A stretch of 64,000 nt of DNA from Kribbella rubisoli (GTDB lineage: Bacteria > Actinomycetota > Actinomycetes > Propionibacteriales > Kribbellaceae). The stretch covers positions 1,240,001 through 1,304,000 of the forward strand of contig NZ_SHKR01000011.1 in assembly GCF_004217145.1 (NCBI RefSeq), given 5' to 3'. Of this stretch, positions 8,351 through 17,891 are shown in pieces. Numbering within the stretch: position 1 is the first letter of the stretch; every line of letters starts with the position of its first letter. The position numbers and the translations under genes were made by a program. The notes under the pieces are model-generated. The model saw nothing but the letters and a program-made list of their open reading frames with translations, was not told the DNA's origin and did no database searches.

Positions 8351-8356
8351 ACTGTA
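8351..8356 (-). promoter_or_regulatory. -10 box TACAGT, leaderless promoter of leader peptide and ligase
   Basis: TACAGT followed by seven bases and then the leader ATG. No good -35 box is visible upstream. Confidence 0.5.
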
Positions 8357-8426
8357 CCGGCCGCACACCAGCCCCGCCCGCGAAATTCATCCCGCCTGGG
8401 CCGGAGCGAGTGCGACGATGGGCCGC

Positions 8427-9464
8427 ATGCGATGGATCGACACTCTGGAAGCTGCCGCAGCCGAGAAGCTGCCGGAGGCCGTGCACCGCTACTTCCGGCA
8501 GGGCTCGGCGGGCGGGGTCAGCGTCGGCGAGGCGACCGCGGCGTGGTCGGCGTACCGGTTCCGGCCGCACGTGCTGAACGACGTCTCCGCGATCGATCTC
8601 AGGACGACGGTGCTCGGCGTACCCGTCGACGCACCGATCCTGGTCTCGCCGTCGACAATGCACCGGATGGCCGACCCGGACGGCGAGCTCGCGATGGCGC
8701 GTGGCGTTGGCGCGGCGAACTCGCTGCTCGGGATCTCCAGCAACGCCGGCACAAGATTCGCGGAGCTCGGTGCGACCGGGGTGCCATGGTGGCTGCAGAT
8801 CTATGTCCTGCGGAACCGCGAGATCACCCGGCGCATGCTCGACGCCGCGGTCGAGGCCGGCGCGCGTGCCGTCGTACTCACCGTCGACACACCGGTGGTC
8901 GGCCGGAAGGAAGACGACGGCGACACGGTCTGGGATCTGGCGCAACCCGGACAGTTCCTGGCCAATCTGCCCGACGGCGAGTGGAGCGACGACGACCTCG
9001 ACAAGGCCGACGACCTGAACCCCGACGTGATCGGCTGGCTCGCCGATCGGACCGGTCTGCCGGTGGTGGTGAAGGGCGTCCTCCGCGGCGACGACGCCAA
9101 ACGCTGCGCAGATGCGGGTGCCGCCGGAATCATTGTCTCGAACCACGGCGGCCGTCAGCTCGACGCGTCGATCCCGACCGCCCAGGCCCTGCCCGAGGTC
9201 GCCGAAGCCGTGGCCGGAACCGGGGTCGAGCTGTACGTCGACGGCGGGATCCGTCGCGGCGAACACATCCTCGCCGCCCTGGCCCTCGGCGCTCGAGCGG
9301 TTTTCGTCGGCCGGCCGGCGCTCTGGGCACTGACTGTCGATTCGTCGGCCGGCGTCACGCGGCTCCTGACCGATCTCGGCGAAGAGCTCGAGCACACCCT
9401 GAGCCTGGTCGGCCAGCCGACGCCGTCATCGCTGACCCCTGACCTTGTCACGCTCAGGAGATGA
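8427..9464 (+). CDS. FMN-dependent alpha-hydroxy-acid oxidase/dehydrogenase
   Basis: 345 residues (an ATG at 8418 would add three). A TIM-barrel flavoenzyme of the lactate/glycolate oxidase family. It has the FMN phosphate loops and the active-site signature VSNHGGRQLD (substrate Arg and catalytic His), plus LPVVVKGVL with the flavin-contacting Lys and VDGGIRRGEHILAALALGA. It should oxidise an L-2-hydroxy acid to the 2-keto acid. The substrate (lactate, glycolate, mandelate) cannot be decided. Its stop overlaps the start of the formyltransferase-like gene by ATGA, so the two are co-translated. Confidence 0.85.
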   Translation: MRWIDTLEAAAAEKLPEAVHRYFRQGSAGGVSVGEATAAWSAYRFRPHVLNDVSAIDLRTTVLGVPVDAPILVSPSTMHRMADPDGELAMARGVGAANSLLGISSNAGTRFAELGATGVPWWLQIYVLRNREITRRMLDAAVEAGARAVVLTVDTPVVGRKEDDGDTVWDLAQPGQFLANLPDGEWSDDDLDKADDLNPDVIGWLADRTGLPVVVKGVLRGDDAKRCADAGAAGIIVSNHGGRQLDASIPTAQALPEVAEAVAGTGVELYVDGGIRRGEHILAALALGARAVFVGRPALWALTVDSSAGVTRLLTDLGEELEHTLSLVGQPTPSSLTPDLVTLRR

Positions 9465-10300
9465 GGTTGCGGATCGTTGGCCTGAACGCGTTCCTGCCCG
9501 GCTTCCGGCTCGTCCACGAGTTCGCCGAACAGAACGGGCACGAGCTCGTGCTGGTGGTGACCCTGCCCGAGACCGGCAGGTACGGCGCTGCCGATCCGAT
9601 GGTCGCCGGCCTGCCGGACGACACGAATGTCCTGATCACCCGTAAGCTCCGCGCCGTCGCCGCCCCGGCGATCGCAGCGCTCCGGCCGGACGTGGTCATC
9701 TCGGCCGCCTTCCCCCGGCTGATACCGGACGAGATCCTCGAGATCCCGAAGTACGGCGCGATCAACTGCCACCCGTCGCCGCTGCCCGCGGGACGCGGAC
9801 CGACACCGCAGCGGCTGATCTACGAAGGTGACGAGCGGGTCGGGGCGACGGTGCATCGGACCGCGTCGGAGTTCGACACCGGCGCGATCCTGGCCCAGCG
9901 CATCACGCCGCTGCCCGACGATCTCAACGGCACCGGGCTGATGCAGTCCTGGGGCACGATGCTGCGCGAGTGCCTCGCCGAAGCTGTACCGCGTCTGGTG
10001 GCCGGCGATCCCGGTGAGCCACAAGATCCTGCTTCGGCCTCCGAAGCGCCGTTCTTCACCGACGCCGAACGAGTTCTGGATCTGACCGAGCCGGCCCGCG
10101 TCATCCGCCGCAAATGCGCCGCCCTCAACGTCACGTCACCCAGTGCCCAGGCGGACCTGGACGGCGCGACCCACCTCATCATCCGCACCGACCCGGCCGA
10201 CCTCTCCCGCTCAGGTGCACCGGGCACCATCCTCGAGCGCCATGACGACGGCTGGACCGTCCAGACAGCCGACCACGCCCTCCGACTGACCCGAGGCTGA
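9461..10300 (+). CDS. Formyltransferase-family protein (Fmt-like)
   Basis: 279 residues, close to methionyl-tRNA formyltransferase in length. The N-terminal formyltransferase domain has the catalytic/folate region INCHPSPLPAGRGPTPQ (Asn-x-His) and a downstream Asp in SEFDTGAILAQ. The remaining C-terminal half is poorly conserved. It may formylate an amine on a sugar or amino acid rather than Met-tRNA; housekeeping fmt normally sits next to def. Start ATG 9461 overlaps the oxidase stop, so a joint pathway is likely, but I cannot name it. Confidence 0.75.
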   Translation: MRLRIVGLNAFLPGFRLVHEFAEQNGHELVLVVTLPETGRYGAADPMVAGLPDDTNVLITRKLRAVAAPAIAALRPDVVISAAFPRLIPDEILEIPKYGAINCHPSPLPAGRGPTPQRLIYEGDERVGATVHRTASEFDTGAILAQRITPLPDDLNGTGLMQSWGTMLRECLAEAVPRLVAGDPGEPQDPASASEAPFFTDAERVLDLTEPARVIRRKCAALNVTSPSAQADLDGATHLIIRTDPADLSRSGAPGTILERHDDGWTVQTADHALRLTRG

Positions 10301-10304
10301 CAAG

Positions 10305-10338
10305 CAGAAAGCCCCCAGGAGAACCCGAGGGCTTTCTG
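10305..10338. terminator. Bidirectional hairpin terminator
   Basis: A perfect 10-bp stem CAGAAAGCCC/GGGCTTTCTG with a 14-nt loop lies between two convergent genes (formyltransferase-like, + strand; rplA, - strand). The A-rich and T-rich stem ends can serve either direction. Confidence 0.8.
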
Positions 10339-10354
10339 TGTGAAGAGGTGAGGC

Positions 10355-11077
10355 TCAGGCCTCGACCGACTCCTCGGTCAGGTTGCGGGACAGATTGGGG
10401 TCAACCTGGACACCCGGTCCCATCGTGGTCGAGAAGACCGTCTTCTTGATGTAGCGGCCCTTCGAGCTGGCCGGCTTGAGCCGCATGATCTCGTCGAGCG
10501 CGGCGCTGTAGTTCTCCACCAGCTGGGTCTCGTCGAACGACGCCTTGCCGATGATGAAGTGCAGGTTCGCGTGCCGGTCGACCCGGAACTCGATCTTGCC
10601 GCCCTTGATGTCGTTCACGGCCTTCGTCACGTCCGGCGTGACCGTGCCGGTCTTCGGGTTCGGCATCAGACCACGCGGGCCGAGGACGCGGCCGAGCCGG
10701 CCGACCTTGCCCATCAGGTCAGGGGTCGCGACGACGGCGTCGAAGTCGAGCCAGCCGTCGGTCACCTTCTTGATCATGTCGTCGTCGCCCACGAAGTCGG
10801 CGCCGGCGGCCTTCGCCTGCTCGGCCTTCTCACCGGTGGCGAAGACGAGGACCCGTGCCGTCTTGCCAGTGCCGTGCGGAAGGTTGACGGTGCCGCGCAC
10901 CATCTGGTCGGCCTTGCGGGGGTCGACCCCGAGCCGCATCGCGACGTCGATCGTCGAGTTGAACTTCTTGCTGCCCGCCGCTTCCTTGGCCAGCTTGATG
11001 GCCTCGAGCGGGGTGTACAGGTGATCGAAGTCGATCTTGTCCGCGATCGCGCGGTATGCCTTGCTGCGCTGTGCCAT
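10355..11077 (-). CDS. rplA: 50S ribosomal protein L1
   Basis: 240 residues, normal for actinobacterial L1. [38 protein letters not shown] and the C-terminal [17 protein letters not shown] are family hallmarks. It binds the 23S rRNA L1 stalk and usually represses its own mRNA. A longer frame up to 11110 exists, but AGGAG nine bases before ATG 11077 fixes the start. It lies directly downstream of rplK, as in nearly all bacteria. Confidence 0.97.
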   Translation of the reverse strand: MAQRSKAYRAIADKIDFDHLYTPLEAIKLAKEAAGSKKFNSTIDVAMRLGVDPRKADQMVRGTVNLPHGTGKTARVLVFATGEKAEQAKAAGADFVGDDDMIKKVTDGWLDFDAVVATPDLMGKVGRLGRVLGPRGLMPNPKTGTVTPDVTKAVNDIKGGKIEFRVDRHANLHFIIGKASFDETQLVENYSAALDEIMRLKPASSKGRYIKKTVFSTTMGPGVQVDPNLSRNLTEESVEA

Positions 11078-11187
11078 TTCTTTGGTCTCCTGTGTGCGAA
11101 CGGTGTTCATCGTTCGCGGGGTTGTGGTGATCGGGCGAGTTTGCGCCCTGCCACTCCTGCTGGTCCGCCGCGGCGGACCGGGTGACG

Positions 11188-11619
11188 TTACTTGTCGACG
11201 ACGACGCCCATCGAACGGGCGGTGCCCTCGATGATCTTCATCGCGGCGTCGATGTCGCGGGCGTTGAGGTCCGGCATCTTGGTCGTGGCGATCTCGCGGA
11301 CCTGGTCCTTGGTGATCTTGCCGACCTTGTCGCGCTGCGGAACGGCGGAGCCCTTCTGCAGACCGGCGGCCTTCTTGATCATCTCCGGCGCCGGCGGCGT
11401 CTTGGTGACGAACGTGAAGGAACGGTCTTCGTAGATCGTGATCTCGACCGGTACGACGTTGCCACGCATGGACTCTGTCTGGGCGTTGTACGCCTTGCAG
11501 AACTCCATGATGTTGACGCCGTGCGGGCCGAGCGCGGTACCGACCGGCGGAGCCGGCGTCGCGGCACCGGCCTGGAGCTGCACCTTGACCAGGGCAGCGA
11601 TCTTCTTCTTGGGAGGCAT
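11188..11619 (-). CDS. rplK: 50S ribosomal protein L11
   Basis: 143 residues. The N-terminal domain [20 protein letters not shown] and [20 protein letters not shown] form the thiostrepton/GTPase-centre binding region. The C-terminal rRNA-binding domain ends in [10 protein letters not shown]. It lies between nusG and rplA in the conserved secE-nusG-rplK-rplA order. Confidence 0.98.
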   Translation of the reverse strand: MPPKKKIAALVKVQLQAGAATPAPPVGTALGPHGVNIMEFCKAYNAQTESMRGNVVPVEITIYEDRSFTFVTKTPPAPEMIKKAAGLQKGSAVPQRDKVGKITKDQVREIATTKMPDLNARDIDAAMKIIEGTARSMGVVVDK

Positions 11620-11631
11620 TCTGTCGGGTCC

Positions 11632-12810
11632 TTAGACTTTCTGGATCTGGTTGAAGCTGAGTTCCACCGGGGTCTCCCGGCCGAAAATCTCCACCAGGGC
11701 CTTGATCCGCTGGGCCTCGGCGTTGATCTCCGTGACTGTGGCGTGCAGGGTCGCGAACGGCCCGTCGACCACCATGACCGAGTCGCCGACTCCGAAGTCG
11801 GCGACCTCGACCTTCTTCTTGGCCGCGGTCTTGGCGGGTGCGGCACCGGCTTCGGCTGCCGCCGCTTCGGCCGCCGCCACGACGGCCGGAGCGAGCATCT
11901 TCTCAACCTCTTCGAGGCTGAGCGGGACCGGCTTCTGGCTGTTCCCGACGAAGCCGGTCACCGACGGCGTGTGCCGCACGGTCGACCAGGACTCGTCGGT
12001 CAGGTCCATCCGGACCAGCACGTAACCGGGGAGGACGGTGCGCTTGACCATCCGGCGCTGACCGTTCTTGATCTCGGCGACCTCTTCGGTCGGCACGATG
12101 ATCTCGAAGATGTAGTCCTCCATGTTCAGGGAGTTGATCCGGTTCTCCAGGTTGCCCTTGACCCGGTTCTCCATCCCTGAGTACGTGTGGACGACGTACC
12201 AGTCGCCGATCTGCGAACGCAGCCGGCTGCGGAGCTCCTCGAGCGGGTCGCCCGGCTCCTCCGGCTCCGGTTCCGCCTCTTCGGCGTCCTCGTCGTCGGC
12301 CTCCGCAGCGGCGGCGGCTGCCGCCAGCGCGTCGGCGTCGGCGTCGTCATCGTCGGCCTCACCGCTGGAGAAGACCACCTCGTCGGCAGCGGCGGGCTGC
12401 TCGGCAGTGGTCAGCGGCGCGGTCTCGGCGGTCTGCTCGGCCAGCTCCTCGGCGGCGTCCTCGACGTCCTCCTCGGTCACCACCTCGGCGTCCTCGGCCT
12501 CGTCGGCGGCAGCGACCACGACGACCGGCTCGTCGTCGGACGTGTCGTCGTCCGCCGGCGGCGTCTCCGACTCGTCGTCGGCGGCGTACTCGTTGTCGGA
12601 CTCTTCGTCGACCACGTCCTCGTCGCTGTCCTCGTTGTCGAGGTCCGCGAACGGGTCGTCATCGTCGTCGTCGTCACCGAACAGGTCGTCATCGTCGGTG
12701 GCGTTCTCGTCGAAGTCGACCTCGAGGTCGACGTCGGAGTCGGATACGTCGAACTCGTCCTCGTTCTCGAGGATCTCGTCGTCGCGCTCGGACACGTCGT
12801 ACTCCGTCAT
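11632..12810 (-). CDS. nusG: Transcription termination/antitermination factor NusG with long acidic N-terminus
   Basis: 392 residues against about 180 in E. coli. Residues 1 to about 205 are an almost purely acidic and Ala-rich tail without predicted fold. The NusG N-domain starts at [20 protein letters not shown] and contains [10 protein letters not shown] 35-residue Ala-rich linker is inserted before the KOW domain ([20 protein letters not shown] to [11 protein letters not shown]). Acidic extensions are known in actinobacterial NusG, though this one is large. It contacts RNA polymerase, Rho and S10. Confidence 0.96.
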   Translation of the reverse strand: MTEYDVSERDDEILENEDEFDVSDSDVDLEVDFDENATDDDDLFGDDDDDDDPFADLDNEDSDEDVVDEESDNEYAADDESETPPADDDTSDDEPVVVVAAADEAEDAEVVTEEDVEDAAEELAEQTAETAPLTTAEQPAAADEVVFSSGEADDDDADADALAAAAAAAEADDEDAEEAEPEPEEPGDPLEELRSRLRSQIGDWYVVHTYSGMENRVKGNLENRINSLNMEDYIFEIIVPTEEVAEIKNGQRRMVKRTVLPGYVLVRMDLTDESWSTVRHTPSVTGFVGNSQKPVPLSLEEVEKMLAPAVVAAAEAAAAEAGAAPAKTAAKKKVEVADFGVGDSVMVVDGPFATLHATVTEINAEAQRIKALVEIFGRETPVELSFNQIQKV

Positions 12811-12879
12811 CTGGATCGGGGTCTGTCTGCTTCGGGTCGGGCCGGGGCCCTGGGCCTACGGTGGGTCGTTCGGCGAACC

Positions 12880-13122
12880 TCAGCCGAAGATCTTGAACAT
12901 CGCCCAGCCGAAGGCGAGGTCGAGGACCGAGACGATCGCGATGACGAACACCACGAAGGTCAACACGACCGCGAAGTAGGTGGAGAGCTGCTTGCGGGTC
13001 GGCCAGACGACCTTGCGGAGCTCGGCCACCACCTCGCGGTAGAAGCGCACCAGTCCACGGCGCTGCTTGCCTTCCGCAGGCTTGCCGGCGCCGGACGGTG
13101 CCGGGGTGCGCGTCTCCGTCAC
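12880..13122 (-). CDS. secE: Preprotein translocase subunit SecE
   Basis: 80 residues. A basic N-terminus is followed by the conserved amphipathic segment FYREVVAELRKVVWPTRKQL and one membrane helix (about 48-70), the single-span form of SecE found in Gram-positive bacteria. It holds SecY together in the Sec channel. It is first in the secE-nusG-rplK-rplA cluster, after tRNA-Trp. Confidence 0.97.
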   Translation of the reverse strand: MTETRTPAPSGAGKPAEGKQRRGLVRFYREVVAELRKVVWPTRKQLSTYFAVVLTFVVFVIAIVSVLDLAFGWAMFKIFG

Positions 13123-13177
13123 GACCTACCTCTTTCGCTAGCGGCGGCCTGACCGGCCCTGCGCCGGTCAGGATTTG

Positions 13178-13250
13178 CAGGGCACGAGGGACTTGAACCC
13201 CCAACCTTCGGTTTTGGAGACCGATGCTCTGCCAGTTGAGCTAGTGCCCT
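13178..13250 (-). tRNA. tRNA-Trp (CCA)
   Basis: 73 nt; acceptor stem AGGGCAC/GTGCCCT, anticodon stem TCGGT/ACCGA with loop CTCCAAA, T-loop GGTTCAAGT. The tRNA-Trp upstream of secE is a classic arrangement. Confidence 0.95.
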
Positions 13251-13327
13251 CTGCAATCCATCCGGACGCCGCGTCGGACCTGATCTCAGGCATGCCGGAT
13301 CAGGGCCACCAACGCCCGGACTAGAAG

Positions 13328-13357
13328 AGTGTACGGGCTCCGAGCCACCTGGTCGAA
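13328..13357 (-). promoter_or_regulatory. Promoter of the tRNA-Trp-secE-nusG cluster
   Basis: Reading the minus strand, TTCGAC (13357-13352), an 18-bp spacer and TACACT (13333-13328) match the actinobacterial housekeeping consensus and place a start of transcription about 70 bp before the tRNA. Confidence 0.5.
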
Positions 13358-13459
13358 CTGAGGCTCCACCCGAACGACCCCTTACCCGGGCGCCGCACCG
13401 CGACCAGAACCATACAGCCTCCAACCGGTCCCAACGGACCGCACCCCCCGCGTGTTCCC

Positions 13460-13547
13460 GGATCCCCAGGCCATCACAATCGGCCCACCCGGCCCCGTTT
13501 CCGCGTGGGCCGACCGGAAACTGCTGATTGTGATGGCCTGGGGATCC
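13460..13547. repeat. 88-bp palindromic repeat, family 1 copy 1
   Basis: Left arm 13460-13481 and right arm 13526-13547 are exact 22-bp reverse complements; the core CCAGGCCATCACAATC is shared with the copy at 41334-41426. A nested CGGCCCAC/GTGGGCCG stem lies inside the 44-bp spacer. It sits in the space between the divergent tRNA-Trp and aspC promoters, so it is not a terminator. The shared arms and unrelated loops suggest a REP/MITE-like dispersed element. The rest of 13358-13604 shows nothing I can assign. Confidence 0.75.
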
Positions 13548-13604
13548 GCGTCACCTGGTGGTACCGCCAGGTGAGCGACACCGGACCGGTGCCAGGATGG
13601 CCGC

Positions 13605-14798
13605 ATGGGTTCCAGGATCTCGGCGCGGATCGGCGCCATCAGTGAATCGGCGACGCTGGCGGTCGACGCCAAGGCGAAGGCACTCAAGGCGGCCGGACGG
13701 CCGGTCATCGGGTTCGGCGCGGGTGAGCCGGACTTCCCGACGCCGGACTACATCGTGGAAGCAGCGGTCGAGGCGGCGCGGGATCCGAAGAACCACCGGT
13801 ACAGCCCGGCCGGCGGCCTGCCGGAGCTGAAGCAGGCGATCGCGGTCAAGACCAAGCGGGACTCCGGCTACGAGATCGAGGCGGCCCAGGTACTCGTCAC
13901 GAACGGCGGCAAGCATGCGGTCTACAACGCGTTCGCGACGCTGCTCGACCCAGGCGACGAGGTGCTGCTGCCGGCGCCGTACTGGACGACGTACCCGGAG
14001 ACCATCCGGCTGGCAGGCGGTGTGCCGGTGGAGGTGCTCGCGGACGAGTCGCAGAACTACTCCGTCACGGTCGAGCAGCTCGAGGCGGCCCGGACCTCGC
14101 GGACGAAGGCGCTGCTGATCTGCTCGCCTTCGAACCCGACCGGTGCCGTCGACAGCCCGGAGACGCTCGAGGCGATCGGCCGCTGGGCGCTCGAGCACGA
14201 CCTGTGGGTGATCACCGACGAGATCTACGAGCACCTGACGTACGGCGATGCCCGGTCGACCTCGATCCCGGTCGTCGTACCCGAGCTGGCCGACAAGACC
14301 GTCGTACTGAACGGTGTCGCCAAGACGTACGCGATGACCGGCTGGCGGGTCGGCTGGATGATCGCCCCGGTGGACGTGATCAAGGCCGCCACCAACCTGC
14401 AGTCGCACCAGACCTCGAACGTCTGCAACGTCGCCCAGCGGGCCGCACTCGCCGCGGTCTCCGGCGATCTGAGCGCTGTCGAGGAGATGAAGAAGGCGTT
14501 CGACCGCCGTCGGCGGACCATGGTCCGGATGCTCAACGACATGCCCGGCGTCGAGTGCCCGGAACCGACCGGAGCGTTCTACGCGTATCCGTCGGTCAAG
14601 GGTGTGCTCGGTCGCGAGATCGCCGGACGTACGCCGACCACGTCGTCGGAGCTGGCCGATCTGATCCTGGACGAGGTCGAAGTGGCAGTGGTGCCGGGTG
14701 AGGCGTTCGGTGCGCCGGGGTACCTGCGGCTGTCCTATGCGCTCGGCGACGACGACCTGGCCGAGGGGCTGAGCCGGATCGCGAAGCTGCTCGGCTAA
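13605..14798 (+). CDS. aspC: Aspartate aminotransferase-type PLP aminotransferase
   Basis: 397 residues, class I fold type I. It has [25 protein letters not shown], the PLP contact SNPTGAV, the pocket aspartate in [12 protein letters not shown] and the Schiff-base Lys in [14 protein letters not shown]; it ends with [10 protein letters not shown]. It transfers amino groups between aspartate and 2-oxoglutarate (subgroup I-gamma), with possible prephenate activity. No Shine-Dalgarno is seen; CAGGAT six bases before ATG 13605 is a weak leaderless box. Placement next to secE/tRNA-Trp is common in actinomycetes. Confidence 0.92.
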   Translation: MGSRISARIGAISESATLAVDAKAKALKAAGRPVIGFGAGEPDFPTPDYIVEAAVEAARDPKNHRYSPAGGLPELKQAIAVKTKRDSGYEIEAAQVLVTNGGKHAVYNAFATLLDPGDEVLLPAPYWTTYPETIRLAGGVPVEVLADESQNYSVTVEQLEAARTSRTKALLICSPSNPTGAVDSPETLEAIGRWALEHDLWVITDEIYEHLTYGDARSTSIPVVVPELADKTVVLNGVAKTYAMTGWRVGWMIAPVDVIKAATNLQSHQTSNVCNVAQRAALAAVSGDLSAVEEMKKAFDRRRRTMVRMLNDMPGVECPEPTGAFYAYPSVKGVLGREIAGRTPTTSSELADLILDEVEVAVVPGEAFGAPGYLRLSYALGDDDLAEGLSRIAKLLG

Positions 14799-14841
14799 CG
14801 CGGATCAGCCGGCGGATTTCGTCCGGCGGGTAGGGCCTCGG

Positions 14842-14847
14842 TAACCT
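14842..14847 (+). promoter_or_regulatory. -10 box TAACCT, leaderless start of adenosine deaminase
   Basis: TAACCT is six bases before ATG 14854 and no Shine-Dalgarno is present. A GCCGG/CCGGC hairpin just upstream may end the aspC transcript. Confidence 0.4.
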
Positions 14848-14853
14848 TCGGTA

Positions 14854-15888
14854 ATGACGCAGCGGGATCTGCGGGTGCTGCCGAAAACACACCTGCATCT
14901 GCACTTCTCCGGGTCGATGCGGCATCTGACGCTGGTCGAGCTGGCGGACAAGCACGGGGTCCGGCTGCCGGACGCACTGCGGACCGACTGGCCGCCGGAG
15001 CTGTCGGCGGCCGACGAGCGCGGCTGGTTCCGGTTCCAGCGGTTGTACGACATCGCCCGTTCGGTGCTGCGGACCGAGGACGACGTACGGCGTCTGGTCC
15101 GTGAGGCGGCCGAGGACGACCGTGCCGACGGATCGCGCTGGCTTGAGATCCAGGTCGACCCGTCCGGGTACACGAACCGGTTCCACGGGATCACGGAGTT
15201 CACGGACCTGGTGCTCGACGCCGCGCGCGATGCGTCGGAGTCGACAGGCATCTCGGTCCAGGTGATCATCGCCGCGAACCGGACCCGTCACCCGCTGGAT
15301 GCACGGACGTTGGCGCGGCTGGCATCGCAGTACGTCGGCCGCGGGGTGGTCGGGTTCGGCCTGTCCAACGACGAGCGCCGCGGTACGACGTCCGAGTTCG
15401 CCCCGGCCTTCCGCATCGCCCGCCACGCCGGGCTCCTCGCCGCACCCCATGGCGGCGAGCTGTGCGGTCCGGCCACGGTGCGCACCTGCCTCGACGAGCT
15501 CGGCGCCGGCCGCATCGGCCACGGCGTACGTTCCGTCGAGGACCCGGACGTGTTGAAGCGCGTGGTCGACGCCCAGATCGCCCTCGAGGTCTGCCCCGCC
15601 TCCAACGTCTCCCTAGGCGTCTACCGCCGCCCCGAAGACGTCCCCCTCCGCTACCTCTACGAGGCCGGCGCCCGCATCGCCCTAGGCGCCGACGACCCCC
15701 TGCTCTTCGGCTCCCGCCTGGCCGAACAGTACGAAACCGCCCGCGCCGTCCACGGCTTCACCGACCCCGAGCTAGCCGACCTGGCCCGAAGCTCGGTCCT
15801 AGCCTCCACCGCCCCACCAGAAACCCAAAAATCCCTCCTAACCGAAATAGACCAATGGCTAGGAACCCCAGCAACAGTCCCAGCCTGA
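14854..15888 (+). CDS. Adenosine deaminase-family protein
   Basis: 344 residues. The metal site is in THLHLHFSGSMR (His-x-His). HGGELCGP carries the metal His and catalytic Glu, RIGHGVRS the catalytic His, and GADDPLLFG the Asp pair. It should deaminate adenosine or a modified adenine to the inosine/hypoxanthine form. The last 35 codons use A-ending and T-ending codons far more than the rest (CTA, AAA, ATA), perhaps because they overlap the next gene's translation start. Confidence 0.88.
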   Translation: MTQRDLRVLPKTHLHLHFSGSMRHLTLVELADKHGVRLPDALRTDWPPELSAADERGWFRFQRLYDIARSVLRTEDDVRRLVREAAEDDRADGSRWLEIQVDPSGYTNRFHGITEFTDLVLDAARDASESTGISVQVIIAANRTRHPLDARTLARLASQYVGRGVVGFGLSNDERRGTTSEFAPAFRIARHAGLLAAPHGGELCGPATVRTCLDELGAGRIGHGVRSVEDPDVLKRVVDAQIALEVCPASNVSLGVYRRPEDVPLRYLYEAGARIALGADDPLLFGSRLAEQYETARAVHGFTDPELADLARSSVLASTAPPETQKSLLTEIDQWLGTPATVPA

Positions 15889-16457
15889 CCGTCTACCTCG
15901 CTCGGCACGGCCAGACCGAGTGGAACGTCACCGGCCGCCGCCAAGGCCGCTTGGACTCACCACTCACCGCCCTCGGCCTGCAACAAGCCGGCCAGAACGC
16001 CGAACTGCTGTCCGAAGAGGGCATCGACGCAGTCTTCGCGAGCCCGCTCGGCCGGGCGGGACAGACAGCTTCGATCATCGGCTCGGCGCTCGGTCTGACC
16101 GTGACGGTGCTCGACGAGCTGTCCGAGATCGACCACGGGCTGTGGTCGGGGCTCACGTCGGCCGAGATCGACGCGGGGTGGCCGGGGCAGCGTGGCGTTC
16201 GTGAGCGGGACAAGTACGGGTTCCGGTTTCCCTGCGGTGAGAGTTATGCGGACGGAGATGTGCGGGCCGGTCGGGCGCTGGCTGAGGTTGCGCGGACCGG
16301 CGTACGGCGGCCGTTGCTGGTGTCGCACGAGATGATCGGACGGATGCTTCTGCGGCAACTCGGCGTACCGGATGCGCTCGGGACGCAGCAGCCGTCCGAC
16401 GTGGTCTACCGCGTGCAGACCGGTGGCACGGTCGAACGGTTGACCAGCGCAAATTAA
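15855..16457 (+). CDS. Histidine-phosphatase (phosphoglycerate mutase-like) protein
   Basis: 200 residues. The phospho-acceptor motif is YLARHGQTEWN, followed by FASPLGRAGQTA, the Glu in LSEIDHGLWSG and the second catalytic His in LLVSHEMIGR. It is a broad phosphatase, possibly of phosphoglycerate or nucleotides. ATG 15855 lies 34 bp inside the adenosine deaminase gene; no start codon after the deaminase stop keeps the first beta-strand intact. The overlap means translational coupling. Confidence 0.82.
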   Translation: MARNPSNSPSLTVYLARHGQTEWNVTGRRQGRLDSPLTALGLQQAGQNAELLSEEGIDAVFASPLGRAGQTASIIGSALGLTVTVLDELSEIDHGLWSGLTSAEIDAGWPGQRGVRERDKYGFRFPCGESYADGDVRAGRALAEVARTGVRRPLLVSHEMIGRMLLRQLGVPDALGTQQPSDVVYRVQTGGTVERLTSAN

Positions 16458-16520
16458 GTGCCGGGAGAGTTCCGGTTCAGGTCGTTGCCTGGGGAATTGG
16501 GCGGGCCTAACTTTGCTGGC

Positions 16521-17891
16521 ATGACGCCGACGAAGATCCTGCTGCCAGAAGACGAGATGCCGACGCGGTGGTACAACGTGCTGCACGATCTGCCGACGCC
16601 TCCGCCGCCGGTGTTGCATCCGGGGACGGGGCAACCGATCGGGCCGGATGATCTGGCGCCGCTGTTCCCGATGGACCTGATCATGCAAGAGGTCTCACCG
16701 GAGCAGTACGTCGATATCCCGGGCGAAGTGCTCGACGTCTACCGGCTCTGGCGACCCAGCCCGCTGTACCGCGCGCATCGGCTGGAGAAGGCGCTCGATA
16801 CGCCGGCACGCATCTACTACAAATACGAAGGCGTCTCCCCGGCGGGATCGCACAAGCCCAACACCGCCGTCCCACAGGCGTACTACAACGCGAAGTCCGG
16901 CGTCCGGAAGCTGACGACCGAGACAGGCGCAGGCCAGTGGGGGACGGCGTTGGCCTTCGCCTGCGCGCAGTACGACTTGGAGTGCGAGGTCTGGCAGGTG
17001 CGGGCGTCGTACGACCAGAAGCCCTATCGGCGGACGATGATGCAGGTCTTCGGCGCGACCGTGCACCCAAGTCCGTCGGACCTGACCCAAGCCGGACGGA
17101 AGATCCTTGCCGAGCACCCCGACTCCCCCGGTTCACTCGGGATCGCGATCAGCGAAGCAGTCGAGGCCGCGGTTCAGGATCCGCAAGTGCACTACGCCCT
17201 CGGCTCGGTGCTCAACCACGTGCTGCTGCACCAGACGATCATCGGCGAGGAAGCGCTGATCCAGCTCGCGATGGTTGGCGAGACCCCCGACTTGCTCGTC
17301 GGCTGCACAGGCGGCGGGTCGAACTTCGGCGGCCTGGCCTTCCCGTTCCTGCGCGAGAAATGGGCCGGCCGGATGTCACCCGTCGTCCGCGCGGTCGAGC
17401 CCGCGGCCTGCCCGTCGCTGACCCAGGGCACGTATGCGTACGACTTCGGCGACACCCTCGGCATGACGCCGCTGATGAAGATGCACACGCTCGGCCACGA
17501 CTTCATCCCCGACCCGATCCACGCCGGCGGTCTGCGGTACCACGGGATGAGCCCGCTGATCAGCCACCTGTACGAGTCCGGCGAGATCGAGGCCGTCGCC
17601 AAACCCCAGTCCGAGTGCTTCGCGGCGGGCGTCCAGTTCGCCCGCACCGAAGGTATCGTCCCGGCCCCCGAGCCGACGCACGCCCTCGCCGCTGCCATCG
17701 AAGAAGCCCAACGCTGCAAGGAGTCCGGCGAGGAGAAGGTCATCCTCACCGCCCTCTGCGGCCACGGCCACCTGGACCTCGCGGCGTACGACGCCTACCT
17801 CTCCGGCGCGATGACCGACCGCAGCTGGGACGACGCCGAGATCCAATCAGCAGTCGCCGAAGCCCTGACGCGTCTGCCCGCCCTTGGCTAG
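16521..17891 (+). CDS. TrpB2-type tryptophan synthase beta-like PLP enzyme
   Basis: 456 residues from ATG 16521, the usual TrpB2 length; an in-frame GTG at 16458 would add an unlikely 21 residues. The PLP lysine is in [11 protein letters not shown], the Glu in [10 protein letters not shown], and the phosphate loop is [11 protein letters not shown]. TrpB2 proteins lack parts of the TrpA interface and probably use free indole or another nucleophile with serine. There is no trpA next to it. It may salvage indole. Its stop overlaps the convergent gene by 4 bp. Confidence 0.88.
   Translation: MTPTKILLPEDEMPTRWYNVLHDLPTPPPPVLHPGTGQPIGPDDLAPLFPMDLIMQEVSPEQYVDIPGEVLDVYRLWRPSPLYRAHRLEKALDTPARIYYKYEGVSPAGSHKPNTAVPQAYYNAKSGVRKLTTETGAGQWGTALAFACAQYDLECEVWQVRASYDQKPYRRTMMQVFGATVHPSPSDLTQAGRKILAEHPDSPGSLGIAISEAVEAAVQDPQVHYALGSVLNHVLLHQTIIGEEALIQLAMVGETPDLLVGCTGGGSNFGGLAFPFLREKWAGRMSPVVRAVEPAACPSLTQGTYAYDFGDTLGMTPLMKMHTLGHDFIPDPIHAGGLRYHGMSPLISHLYESGEIEAVAKPQSECFAAGVQFARTEGIVPAPEPTHALAAAIEEAQRCKESGEEKVILTALCGHGHLDLAAYDAYLSGAMTDRSWDDAEIQSAVAEALTRLPALG

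Noticed and set aside
12187-13152. 321-codon frame opposite the acidic tail of NusG
   Set aside because: Val/Leu/Gly low-complexity translation is the reverse of GAC/GAG-rich codons; no start signal.
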